In this document: positions 1 through 7,765 of the stretch, one piece after another
Numbering within the stretch: position 1 is the first letter of the stretch
How the letters are laid out: each line of letters begins with the position of its first letter
Assembly (NCBI GenBank): GCA_003990745.1
Contig: RBNI01006281.1
Location: 1-11,519, forward strand
Origin: Jimgerdemannia flammicorona
Taxonomy: Eukaryota > Mucoromycota > Endogonomycetes > Endogonales > Endogonaceae
Length of the DNA: 11,519 nucleotides
Direction: 5' to 3'
Program-made: the position numbers and the translations under genes
Notes under the pieces: model-generated
What the model saw: only the letters and a program-made list of their open reading frames with translations
Databases searched by the model: none
What the model was told of the DNA's origin: nothing

Positions 1-114
1 GGAGAAAAAAGGAGGGAAGGGAGGGGCCCCCTAGGGGGATCAGATAGGAGAAGGGCACTATGTATTATATAGAGGATAGATAAGAGCATTAATAAAAGAT
101 GAAGTCTAAGTAGC

Positions 115-146
<32 letters not shown>
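1..146 (+). mobile_element. 3' end of a poly(A)-tailed retroposon, cut by the window edge
   Basis: The stretch ends in an uninterrupted run of 29 A residues (118-146). The bases before it resemble the end of the complete retroposon at 6140-7750. Both have a GGGC-ACT-like start, then TTATAT..GAGGATA, then TTAATAAA..TGA, and a CTATA-type end directly before the A-run. This suggests two copies of one family in the window. The body upstream (1-60) is purine- and G-rich and CpG-free. No coding frame is visible. The 5' end and left target-site duplication lie outside the window, so the duplication cannot be tested. A poly(A) tail indicates LINE-type target-primed reverse transcription, acting in trans if this is a SINE. 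Confidence 0.6.
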
Positions 147-148
<2 letters not shown>

Positions 149-1102
149 AACCTCATGAATGAGGAAATGCCAAGAAAACAGTACCAACAATAATGATAAT
201 ATCTCCTACAGATCTCATAGATATGGTGCCAATTAAGATCAAAAGCATAGTCAACAATAAGGCCAAAGGAAAAGAACCCAATCTCAAGCTCAACAATATA
301 ATAACTAGTATAAGTATACAAACTTCAAGCCACTGAAATTGCATGTCACTCTTAGAACAAGTTACCAAAATCACATGACATCCACAGGACTAATTCAGAA
401 ACCACATACAAGATCACAAATCAAGTTACTGAAGAGATTACCTGGTTACACAAAATATGCCAGCAAGTATGAGAACTTACTGCCAAGATATGAAAATACC
501 AGAAGAAGTACTTCAACCATAAGACTGACCCTGAATCTCTACAACTAGTTTTGGTATACTGTACTATTACAAAAGGAAACTAAAGTACTGAACTCAAACT
601 AAAATGAGAAGAACCTATCTCATCTACTAAAGATTCACAAACCCCACTTGCTAACTCAAGACTAAGATATACTGTAACTATACATGACCTCATTACTTAG
701 CAGAAGCAAAATACATTTGAAGAACCCTGTTCACTCTATCTATATTACCTCTATTGGAGAATGACAGATACTTCATCTGAACTTAAGAAAGCCAACATTA
801 TCAAAACTAATCTCAAGCCCATCTATATAACAGATATTACTACTAGAAATTGCCTTTGATTATAGAAAATATCATTTCTGAGAGATTTGAACCCCCAGCT
901 GCACCATTGGGAGCCCTCACTCTAGACAAGAATGGCCAGTTCTTACAAATATACCAGCAGTTCAAAAAAAAAGAGAACTAAGACCTGTTATTTTATACAA
1001 CCACTATCACTGAGAATAGCTTTAATTTTGTAAGAGACAGATGTGATGACACCTTTTAAACTAATGATATCAGAAGACAGAAAACTGCTCAGATATCATC
1101 AA
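147..1102. other. Decayed repeat-like DNA, no gene recognised
   Basis: This is AT-rich and CpG-free. Short open frames occur at 153-374 (minus, strongly hydrophobic) and 339-548 (plus), but neither shows a recognisable domain and the composition alone explains the hydrophobicity. On the minus strand, 883-893 reads GGTTCAAATCT, close to a tRNA/pol III B box (GGTTCGANTCC) whose CpG has become CpA. A five-base T-stem can be drawn around it with G-U pairs, but the upstream part is too short for a tRNA and no clear A box is seen, so no tRNA is called. The stretch ends at the inferred copia LTR start. Confidence 0.5.
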
Positions 1103-1531
1103 TGATGATATCATCAAAGACTACCCAGATAGTATCTAAATCTATAAATAGACTAGCAGTCATTGGTATAGTTAGATTAGCATTATATAATATAACTGTG
1201 AACTAACTTAGTAGTCAGATGATCTCTTGAAATATCAGATCACACTTGTACTATATAACTGCATTCCAACTTAGCAAGGTACTAAGTACTACATCTATAT
1301 TTAGCATAGTCCAGATAGCCTCCCATCAGTATAAATACCCCCTCCTCCAGACCTCAGAATCTCAGACTCAAACAGATAAAAATACAATTCCTAAACACTT
1401 CTCCAAATATTCCCTCACACAATTACTCCTAGTATAGCAATATTATGAATAGTGAATAAATCTATTTATTAACCCACAAATTACTTTTAAGTAAATCTGC
1501 TCTCTGTTAGGTACCACTCCTAACTCTATCA
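1103..1531 (+). repeat. Putative 5' LTR of the copia element
   Basis: The proposed start is a perfect 14-bp palindrome, TGATGATATCATCA, at 1103-1116. Inside is a TATA-box-like TATAAATA (1330-1337), followed by a C- and A-rich stretch and an AATAAA signal (1455-1460), the usual U3-R-U5 order. The proposed end is the TCA at 1529-1531, followed shortly by TGGG at 1546-1549, where a tRNA primer-binding site would be expected. The primer tRNA cannot be named with confidence. A similar start sequence recurs at 9997. Boundaries are inferred because no full second LTR is present for alignment. Confidence 0.45.
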
Positions 1532-1612
1532 CGAAATTTCCTAATTGGGTATTATCTGCAGTAATATGCTGATTCAACTAAGCTGATCTTAGTTTCTTGA
1601 ACTTTCTGAAAT

Positions 1613-2261
1613 ATGGAAAATCCTGAACATCCAGAACTAGTCTGAAAAAGAACTTTGATTGAGATGTTAATCTGATCTTGAAATCAATAAGCATAGAGGA
1701 TGTACTCCATATGAAATTGATCTTGACCTTAAGAAAACAGTCTTCCAGAATATCTAGAACTTCCAGAAAACCCTTTCAGAACTATGTAATGGTTATCCTA
1801 ACAAGTAACCCTCTTACAACTAGTACAGTTAATCAACCAAGTATGATAGTTACTGTAAATACTGCAGCAAGTATGGATATAGAAAATACCATTACTATAG
1901 CTGAGGAAATGATAAGAAAAGTGGTAAAAATAAGCAAAAATATGGAAGTCAGCATTAGTAATGTGGAAGTGGGAACTATAGAGGAATGCATAATAATATA
2001 AATACTGCTGAAACTGATGAATGCAGGAATCTATTTTTTATGCAAGCCACTATCTCCACTACTAATTCCATCAGTATCAGTTCTGCCAGCATAAGATCTA
2101 CTACCAAATCCACTAACACATTATCTATGAATTCCTGTCAACAGCAAAATACTTTTAACCAAACTAAAAGTGATAATGATATCAATAGTGCTAACAATTA
2201 TATATTTTCTAAGAATATATCTACTAGTAGCAAATCTGCCAATACAGCTGATGACAATGAT
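1613..2261 (+). pseudogene. Copia Gag remnant with broken zinc knuckle
   Basis: Gag is the nucleocapsid/structural protein of LTR retrotransposons. The readable landmark is a CX2CX4HX4C-type zinc knuckle at 1854-1895, reading CKYCSKYGYRKYHY. The two first cysteines (1854-1856, 1863-1865) are kept. The His position (1878-1880) and last Cys position (1893-1895) are both Tyr, as expected from CAY to TAY and TGY to TAY, i.e. C-to-T and G-to-A transitions. The same frame has stops just after the knuckle, then runs open through a Ser/Thr/Asn-rich linker (1986-2288) into the protease motif. A possible start, ATG at 1613 (MENPEHPEL), is in another frame. The N-terminal part is short and not recognisable. 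Confidence 0.55.
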
Positions 2262-2561
2262 GTCTGGTTAATGGATTCTAAAGCCATGTAATATATGATG
2301 CCATACAGAGAATAGTTCTCTACATATGAGTCTTTTGAGTACCCTATATCTATTAAGTTAGGAGATAACAATGTTATCTATATTCAAGGAAAGGGAAATG
2401 TGGAGATATATGTATCTCCACAGAAATGTTATTGAGTCTGCTACCACTCTTAGAGATATACTGTATGCTCTAGAGATAGAAAAGAATACAAGGGAGCTCA
2501 TTTGAGCCTACAGATCAATGGATGCAGGAATGTCTTGAGTATTTAGATTTTGGTGCTGTAT
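2262..2561 (+). pseudogene. Copia aspartic protease / GAG-pre-integrase remnant
   Basis: The frame from 2262 reads VWLMDSKAM, then after a stop YMMPYRE, matching the copia protease pattern W-L-x-D-S-G-A followed by H-M-T-x. The catalytic Asp codon is at 2274-2276; the Gly after DS is Lys (AAA), explained by two G-to-A changes from GGA. Downstream, SIKLGDNNVIYIQGKGNVEI fits the copia region LGD.....GKG.V. A one-base frameshift near 2430 moves the reading to TTLRDILYALEIEKN, fitting the L.dVLYvP....NL segment before integrase. At least four in-frame stops are present, so the piece is dead. The homology fades after about 2561, where the DIRS-type element probably begins. Confidence 0.7.
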
Positions 2562-3780
2562 ACCTTGTCTCTTTTTGGGGCTGCATAATGAGCATACATT
2601 ACCTTTTTTATTCTTCTTCACTATGTAATTAAGTGCTCTATATACTATACACTACTCTTCATGTTATGATATATATTTGCATTCACTTTCATGTAAATTT
2701 GTGCTTACTTTTTCTAATTACATCATATTCACTATGCCATCAACTTTTATCCTATATTTCAATATGATCCCTCTAACTCATTCAAAGGACAACATGATCT
2801 CAGTTCCATATCCTGCCTATTCATACAATATCCCTTTTATTAAACATATGCTCTGCTTTTTGCAAGATGACTCGAATAATGATAATAATCCCAACATTGG
2901 TGCTCTGAGTTTATATCTTGAAAATCTGCTAAAAGAAGTAACTTCCGCTTCCCCCCAATGCTCTTCACAGCTCTTGACTCATGCAATGTTCAAGGCCCCT
3001 ATTTGAGTATGGTCTCTTACTTCAGAGCAGTCTATATCAGCAGCTCTGCTGCTCCCTTCTGTCAGCTCCATTGAGGTCAGCATCATTGTGCTGTAAGAAC
3101 ATACTTCTGCCTAGGACTGTCCCATTGACAAGCTGCTCTACCTACTCAATATATGTCCAGCTATAACCAGTATTGATACCCCAGCCTCAACTTCAACAAT
3201 CAAGATCCACTCTTCTACTAATCTGGCCATCCCCATCATGAATCAATCATTCATAGATCACACCACTATATCTCTATCAGTGGCTATTACCTCTGTACCT
3301 TCTCTTTCAACAGTGATTTCTGCCTCCACTCCCCCCAGCTCTCACAGCTCACTTGGTAATCCACAGAGTGAGTTCTTTCCTCTATCTGCTGTTCCTATTG
3401 CTGCTACCTCCCATACCATTATTCATAGCATCAACCTCTTACTCAAGTATGCTCATATCAACCAATACCTTTTGGTAGTGATCATTGACAACTCCTTCTC
3501 TACTACTTTCCTTAGCTAATTTCTGGAGCATAATGTCACATCTTCTGACTCTCCTCCTGAGGCTCAATTTATCAAAACAATCAATAACTTCAGCACAAGG
3601 ATCATTTTGTGAAGGCCTCTATCTATCATTAAGGATCTCCTGAATGTTCTGGTATTTCTTGTCATACTCCTCAGTTATTTCAGCATCCTCTAGGATACAT
3701 ATTCTGGGCACACCAAACCTACTCCATTTTTCACCTACACTGCCAACTTCATTCTACTCTCCACATCATCTTTCTGGTCA
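2562..3780 (+). other. 5' region of the DIRS-type element, no intact gene
   Basis: No clear domain is seen here. Open stretches at 2677-3003 and 3238-3516 (+) are rich in Ser, Thr and Pro and could be parts of the N-terminal Gag-like ORF; the second reads through with few charged residues. The junction between copia and the DIRS-type element should lie in the first 100-150 bases. Two of the rare CpGs of the decayed DNA occur here (2873 and 2946). Confidence 0.4.
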
Positions 3781-4160
3781 GCACTTCTGGACTATCATAT
3801 CTCCTTTCATACTTAGTACTTAGTAGAGATTGCAAACCATGGTATCTCCCCAATCTGGTGTCACTTATGGGCTTACTCTAACCTCAATTTATTCATGATA
3901 CTTAGTCTATACCAATATCTCTGAATACTGATCACTGCTTCCAATTCATCTAGGTCTCATAGTTCTCTATGACCCTCTCATTCTACTGAAGGCTCAACCT
4001 CACACATAGGGTATAGTATGGAAAGCCATCCCACATGCTGTGCCTACAATAGTGTTACTAGCAACAGATTTCCCACAAAGGATCTGGGCTGTCAGCAGAA
4101 GAACTACTCCTATGCTCATGTTTGCATACAGTGTGGCAAAGATCATTCATGATTCTGCTA
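3781..4160 (+). pseudogene. DIRS-type Gag-like ORF, zinc-finger remnant
   Basis: In the frame of 4039, after several stops, the translation reads GCQQKNYSYAHVCIQCGKDH, then S, a stop, F and C. This fits the Cys/His-rich motif at the C-terminus of Gag-like proteins in fungal DIRS elements (C....C..aHvC..CG..H....C). Cys codons at 4123-4125 and 4132-4134, His at 4144-4146 and a last Cys at 4156-4158 are kept. The Tyr before SYAH stands where a Cys is expected (TGC to TAC). The following 220 bases are Pro/Ser/Thr-rich in two frames and lead into the reverse transcriptase. Upstream (3781-4038) only scattered Gag-like residues can be followed. Function in the living element would be nucleic-acid binding in the virus-like particle. 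Confidence 0.55.
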
Positions 4161-4384
4161 TTCATAGAATCTACTTTTTCAGTCCAAGGAATTCACCCCC
4201 ACCCTGCATACCTATATTCCTCCATCTGCCCTGCTCATCACCCACCCCTTCCACCTGCAATCCTCTATACACTCTACCTACCTGCAATTCTCTACCCACC
4301 TCCAATACATTTCTCCAATGACCAATCATGCTTCTGCTCAACAATGCTGCTCAGGCTATTTGATATAGATTTCCACCATTATCT

Positions 4385-5100
4385 TCTATACTCCACTCCA
4401 CTATATGGACACATAAACTTCAACATTATCCTGATCAGTCTGCTTCTCAGTCTGCCATTACTACTATTACTCAAGTCATACTTCTTGGTTTTGATGGCCC
4501 TCAGCACTGCCTCTTAGCTTATAACCACTGTTCTACTCTAGACTATCCAGATACCATTGTCTCAGATGTAGTGCAGGAGCTTATAGCAGATTGGGTCTGT
4601 AGTCTATTTTCAGTTCCTTTATTTGCTAACTTCCACTCATTCTCCCTCAGTGCTGTGGCTAAGAAAAATTCTGTCACTGCCTGGTAACATATTCATGATC
4701 CCCACAGCAGTAGATTAGTGAATGTGGGTATTGATCATGATGCCTTTATATAGTCCTACATTTGTATCAATAATGCATTGATTCTAATTCACCAGTTTGG
4801 CTAAGATTTTCAGCTATCAAAGATTGATCTTACTGATGCATATCACCACATACTCATTCACTACACTGATTGGGAGCTGCTTGATTTTGAATGGTTGGGT
4901 CAGTTCTATTTCCACTACTTCACCCCTTTTGGCACATCTTTCTTACCATTTCTCTTTAATTTCTTTACTGAGCTCCTCACATAGATGGTACTTTGGCACT
5001 GTCATTCAGGCTCTCATATATTTTATAGATGACTTTCTGCTGATCTCTGTGCCAGTAATTAGGGCAGCATCCACCAATCTTTAATTATTTCTATTCCTTA
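4385..5100 (+). pseudogene. DIRS-type reverse transcriptase, inactivated
   Basis: Polymerase that copies the element's RNA into DNA. The frame from 4385 gives the N-terminal family features LLGFDGP, FANFHSFSLSAVAKKNS and GIDHDAF, then palm motif A, LSKIDLTDAYHHI, with its catalytic Asp at 4826-4828, followed by TDWELLDFEWLGQFYF and TPFGTSFLPFLFNFF. About ten bases before the catalytic box the frame shifts by one base (near 5017-5024), after which FIDDFLLIS (5022-5048) supplies the motif C Asp pair at 5028-5033. Family Arg positions read His (DAYHHI for DAYRHI), and Gly reads Asp in LLDFEW. Stops occur at several points, e.g. after TAW and at FG-stop-DF. The core motifs remain readable. Confidence 0.85.
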
Positions 5101-5948
5101 GCTGAGACCTCAGCTGGCCTATTCAAGAGTAGAAGGTTGAGAGACTATTGATATCTGTGGTTTTTCTTAGTATCAGGCTTGATTCAGTCATGATGGAAGC
5201 TTGTTTCCTCATTAGCAATTTTGATGCTATCATATAGTGCTTCATCATCAGTAGTCTATATGGATGTCTTGTATAAGGCCTCAACTTCAATCACTCATTA
5301 GCTCCTTGGTCTTTGCCAGTAAAATTATCCTGCCAGGATGGCCTTTTCACCAGTATTTCATTTATCTGCTCTCCAAACTCTAACTTTTACTTCTTTTTAC
5401 CTAATATATTCCATACTGATATTCAGTGGTGACTTGCTTTCCTACTGCCATGGAATAGCATTTCAGTCATTCACTCAGTTGAGTGGTCTAGTTTGCCTGA
5501 CACTCTTCTATGGACTAATACTGATAAGGACTTAGACTTCAGGACATATTATGAAGGATCATGGTTCTCAGCCCCATGGCCTCCCACTCTGATGTCACAT
5601 GATATTCAATTTAAAGTACTCTATACTGTTGTAGTGGCTGCTGCTACTTAGAGTACTCAGTGGGCTTTCTGCTGGATCCTTCTTCATGTAGATAACTAAG
5701 TGATCAGTACCATTATCAACTTAGGCACTACACACAACTCTCTTCTACTCAAGCTTCTTTACCAACTTTATTTCCTAATAGTATCACATGTCTTCCAACT
5801 TTATACTACATATGTCTCTATCTCTGATAATGGCAATACTGATGCTCTGTTCTACTCTGACCTCTCTTGCTTCTACTATCTTGCCCCCTATGTGCAGATA
5901 TATCCAACAATGATTGATATCATCTGTATGCCATACTTTCACCCATAA
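5101..5948 (+). pseudogene. DIRS-type RNase H domain, inactivated
   Basis: It continues in the same frame as FIDDFLLIS, with about eight stop codons. RNase H removes the RNA strand during cDNA synthesis. Landmarks are AFLLPWNSISVIHSVEW, then LWTNTDKDLDFRTYYEGSW, where the first catalytic Asp of the WTDAS box is Asn (codon AAT, 5517-5519; G to A). HVDN follows, with its Asp at 5691-5693 and a stop at 5697-5699, where the family often has Trp. The last landmark is SDNGNTDALFYSDLSCFYYL, the C-terminal N-x-AD-x-LSR type box with its Arg positions changed to Tyr or Cys. The stretch 5700-5948 is free of stops. Because the catalytic Asp is lost and stops are present, the domain cannot be active. Confidence 0.8.
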
Positions 5949-6139
5949 TTGCATTCTTTCTGTGGTTTGGACTGCTAAAATCTATGCACTACTCATATTC
6001 TTCAGAACAATATAGCTTTCTCTAATTCTGTACCCTCTATAGTAACTGTAGCTCTGGCAGTACTCTACCCACATCTGAGCTGGTGCTGATGTATTGGATC
6101 TGTCATCTTCTCTTATAGTATCTATAACCCATTACTAAC
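5948..6139 (+). pseudogene. Tyrosine recombinase, N-terminal part before the retroposon
   Basis: The frame switches here by two bases relative to RNase H, consistent with a separate or overlapping ORF. The readable part is LPTSELVLMYWICHLL, matching the N-terminal core-binding segment of DIRS recombinases (LCYWICHLA-like). Two stops follow before the target-site duplication at 6125-6139. The frame at the end of this piece (codons starting at 6125) is the same frame in which the protein resumes at 7751, so removing the retroposon and one duplication copy reunites the recombinase without a shift. Confidence 0.65.
6125..6139. repeat. Target-site duplication, left copy (15 bp)
   Basis: TAACCCATTACTAAC is repeated without any mismatch at 7751-7765, directly after the poly(A) tail of the retroposon. 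The two copies are host sequence from the tyrosine recombinase gene. A 15-bp perfect duplication is typical of LINE-mediated retroposition. Confidence 0.88.
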
Positions 6140-6224
6140 CCACCTCTTTTGCTCAAACCACTCAGAGTGAGCTAAGCCACACAGACAGGGGCAATACAGT
6201 AACACAGACAACACAGGCGGGCAA

Positions 6225-7445
6225 GACAGCAAGATGGCAAGATGGGCGACATGGGCAAGATGGGCAGATGGCAAGACAGGCGATATGGGCAAAATGGGCA
6301 AAATGGGCAACATGGGCAATATGGGTAACACAGGCGGGCAATATGGGCAATACAGGCAACATGGGGGGCAACACAGACAACACGGGCAACACAGGCAATA
6401 CAGGCAGGCAAGATGGGCAAGATGGGCAAGATGGGCAAGATGGGCAAGATGGGCAAGATGGGCAAGATGGGCAAGATGGCAAGATGACAAGACAGGTGAC
6501 ATGGGCAAGACAGGCAAGATGGGCAAGATGGGCAAGATAGGCAAGATGGGCAAGATGGGCAAGACAGGCAAGACAGGCAAGATGGGCAAGACAGCAAGAC
6601 AGCAAGATGGCAAGATGGGTGACATGGGCAAGATGGACAGACGGCAAGACAGGCAACATGGGCAAGATGGGCAAAACGGGCAAAACGGGCAACACGGGCA
6701 ACATGGGCAACATGGGTGGGCAACACAGGCAACACGGGCAACATGGGCGGGCAACACAAGCAGGCAACATGGGCAACATGGGCAACATGGGCAACATGGG
6801 CAACATGGGCAATATGGGCAACATGGGCAACATGGGCAACATGGGCAACACGAGCAACACGGGCAACACAGGCAACACGGGCAATACAGGTGGGCAAGAC
6901 GGGCAAGACAGGCAAGATGGACAAAATGATAAGATTGGCGAGATGGGCAAGATGGGCAGATGGCAAGACAGACGACATAGGCATGACAGGTAAAATGGGC
7001 AAAATGGGCAACATGGGCAACATGGGCAACATAGGCAACACAGGCAACATGGGCAAGATGGGCAGATGGTAAGACAGGTGACATAGGCATGATGGGCAAA
7101 ACGGGCAAAATGGGCAACACGGGCAATATGGGCAACACAGGCAACATGGGCAATATGGGCAATACGGGTGGGCAAGACAGGCAAGATGGGAAAGATGGGC
7201 AAGATGGGCAAGACGGGTAAGACGGTAAGATAGCAACATGGGCAACATGGGCAACACGGGTGGGCAAGATGGGCAAGACAGGCGACATGGGCAAGATGGG
7301 CAAAATGGGCAAAATGGACAACACGGGCAACATGGGCAACACCGGGCAGGCAAGATGGGCAAGATGGGCAAGACGGGCAAGATGGGCAAGATGGGTAACA
7401 TAGGCAACATTGGCAACACAGGCTGGCAAAGACGGGCAAGACAGG
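6225..7445 (+). repeat. 9-bp minisatellite, consensus NAYRGGCAA, about 135 units
   Basis: The basic unit is GATGGGCAA or CATGGGCAA with variants. The two bases before GGC are TG, CA or CG (ATGGGC, ACAGGC, ACGGGC), which are the three states expected from a mutating CpG. Pure blocks are seen at 6412-6474 (seven identical units) and 6768-6848 (nine units, one changed at its first base). Off-phase units such as GGCGGGCAA and GATGGCAA mark longer repeats: GGGCAGATGGCAAGACAGG-like anchors recur at 6262, 6635, 6954 and 7060. Because the unit is nine bases and has no stop, all six frames stay open for long stretches; the resulting 415-435-residue minus frames and 231-residue plus frame are low-complexity and are not called as genes. 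Confidence 0.95.
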
Positions 7446-7725
7446 CTAGATGGACAAGACAGGAGGCACTAATAGGGATAGGTCAGGTGCACTAGATGCC
7501 AAGTACTTGAGGTGGTTGGGGCTCACAACTCATACCCACTGAGTGGGGCAGGCCAGATAGGAGGATCTAGTTACTCGGGCAGTGAGGTTGCAACTCATAC
7601 CCTAAAGGTGCAAGGCTGGGTGAGGGTGAAGGTGGGTTGAGATTGAGGTGGAATGGGGCTACTGATGTTATATGAGGATATGTGGTATGTTATAGATAGT
7701 TAATAAATGAGGCTACAGTCTATAG
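7446..7725 (+). other. Unique 3' body of the retroposon
   Basis: G-rich, non-coding. CAACTCATACCC occurs twice (7526-7537 and 7591-7602), giving a two-part look. The segment 7559-7588 (AGGAGGATC...TTACTCGGGCAGTGAGG) resembles the right part of the 7SL RNA/Alu domain (GGAGGATC and CTACTCGGGAGGCTGAGG), and the preceding GGTGG..GGCTCAC (7511-7526) resembles its 5' region. This is by eye and may be chance. No clear pol III A and B box pair could be fixed. The last 60 bases resemble the retroposon end at 60-117. Confidence 0.5.
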
Positions 7726-7748
7726 AAAAAAAAAAAAAAAAAAAAAAA
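7726..7748 (+). other. Poly(A) tail of the retroposon
   Basis: There are 23 uninterrupted A residues, followed by TG and the right target-site duplication. An AATAAA-like TTAATAAATG lies about 25 bases before it (7700-7709). The unbroken run in otherwise mutated surroundings supports recent insertion. Confidence 0.9.
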
Positions 7749-7750
7749 TG

Positions 7751-7765
7751 TAACCCATTACTAAC
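7751..7765. repeat. Target-site duplication, right copy (15 bp)
   Basis: It is identical to 6125-6139. The tyrosine recombinase reading frame resumes here. Confidence 0.88.

Larger units (their letters stand above)
6140..7750 (+). mobile_element. Poly(A)-tailed retroposon carrying a large minisatellite
   Basis: A 1.6-kb insertion bounded by the 15-bp duplications at 6125-6139 and 7751-7765. It has an 85-bp head (6140-6224), a GC-rich minisatellite (about 6225-7445), a 280-bp unique 3' body (7446-7725), 23 A residues (7726-7748) and a terminal TG. No reverse transcriptase or other real protein is encoded, so it is non-autonomous: a SINE-like element, a 5'-truncated LINE end, or a retroposed non-coding transcript. 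Mobilisation by a LINE enzyme in trans is inferred from tail and duplication. Its 3' end resembles that at 1-146, which argues for a repeat family over a one-off retrocopy. It keeps many CpGs while its host has nearly none, so it is probably the youngest layer. Confidence 0.85.

Noticed and set aside
153..374. Hydrophobic minus-strand frame as a membrane protein
   Set aside because: AT-rich decayed sequence read on this strand gives Ile/Leu codons by composition. There is no family pattern, and no neighbouring exon was found.
860..960. Intact tRNA gene on the minus strand
   Set aside because: A T-arm-like hairpin exists, but the distance to a possible acceptor strand is about nine bases too short, the acceptor has mismatches, and no anticodon arm can be drawn.
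4797..5084. Open frame of 95 residues as a separate protein
   Set aside because: Its first part is the wrong frame over the reverse transcriptase motif A region; only the end (FIDDFLLIS) is the true frame, after a one-base shift.
6122..7439. Minus-strand frames of 415-435 residues rich in Cys-Pro, Ala-His and Leu-Pro
   Set aside because: They exist in all three minus frames at once because the 9-bp unit has no stop in any frame. The products are pure translation of the minisatellite, and there is no conserved non-repeat domain.
6225..7445. CRISPR array
   Set aside because: Units are 9 bp without unique spacers, and there are no cas genes. The context is a eukaryotic retroposon.
6234..7495. 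Plus-strand frames with Met-Gly-Lys/Asn or Gly-Gln-Asp repeats (collagen-like look)
   Set aside because: The Gly-X-X periodicity follows from the nucleotide repeat. Several frames overlap, and an ATG occurs in nearly every unit by chance of the unit sequence.
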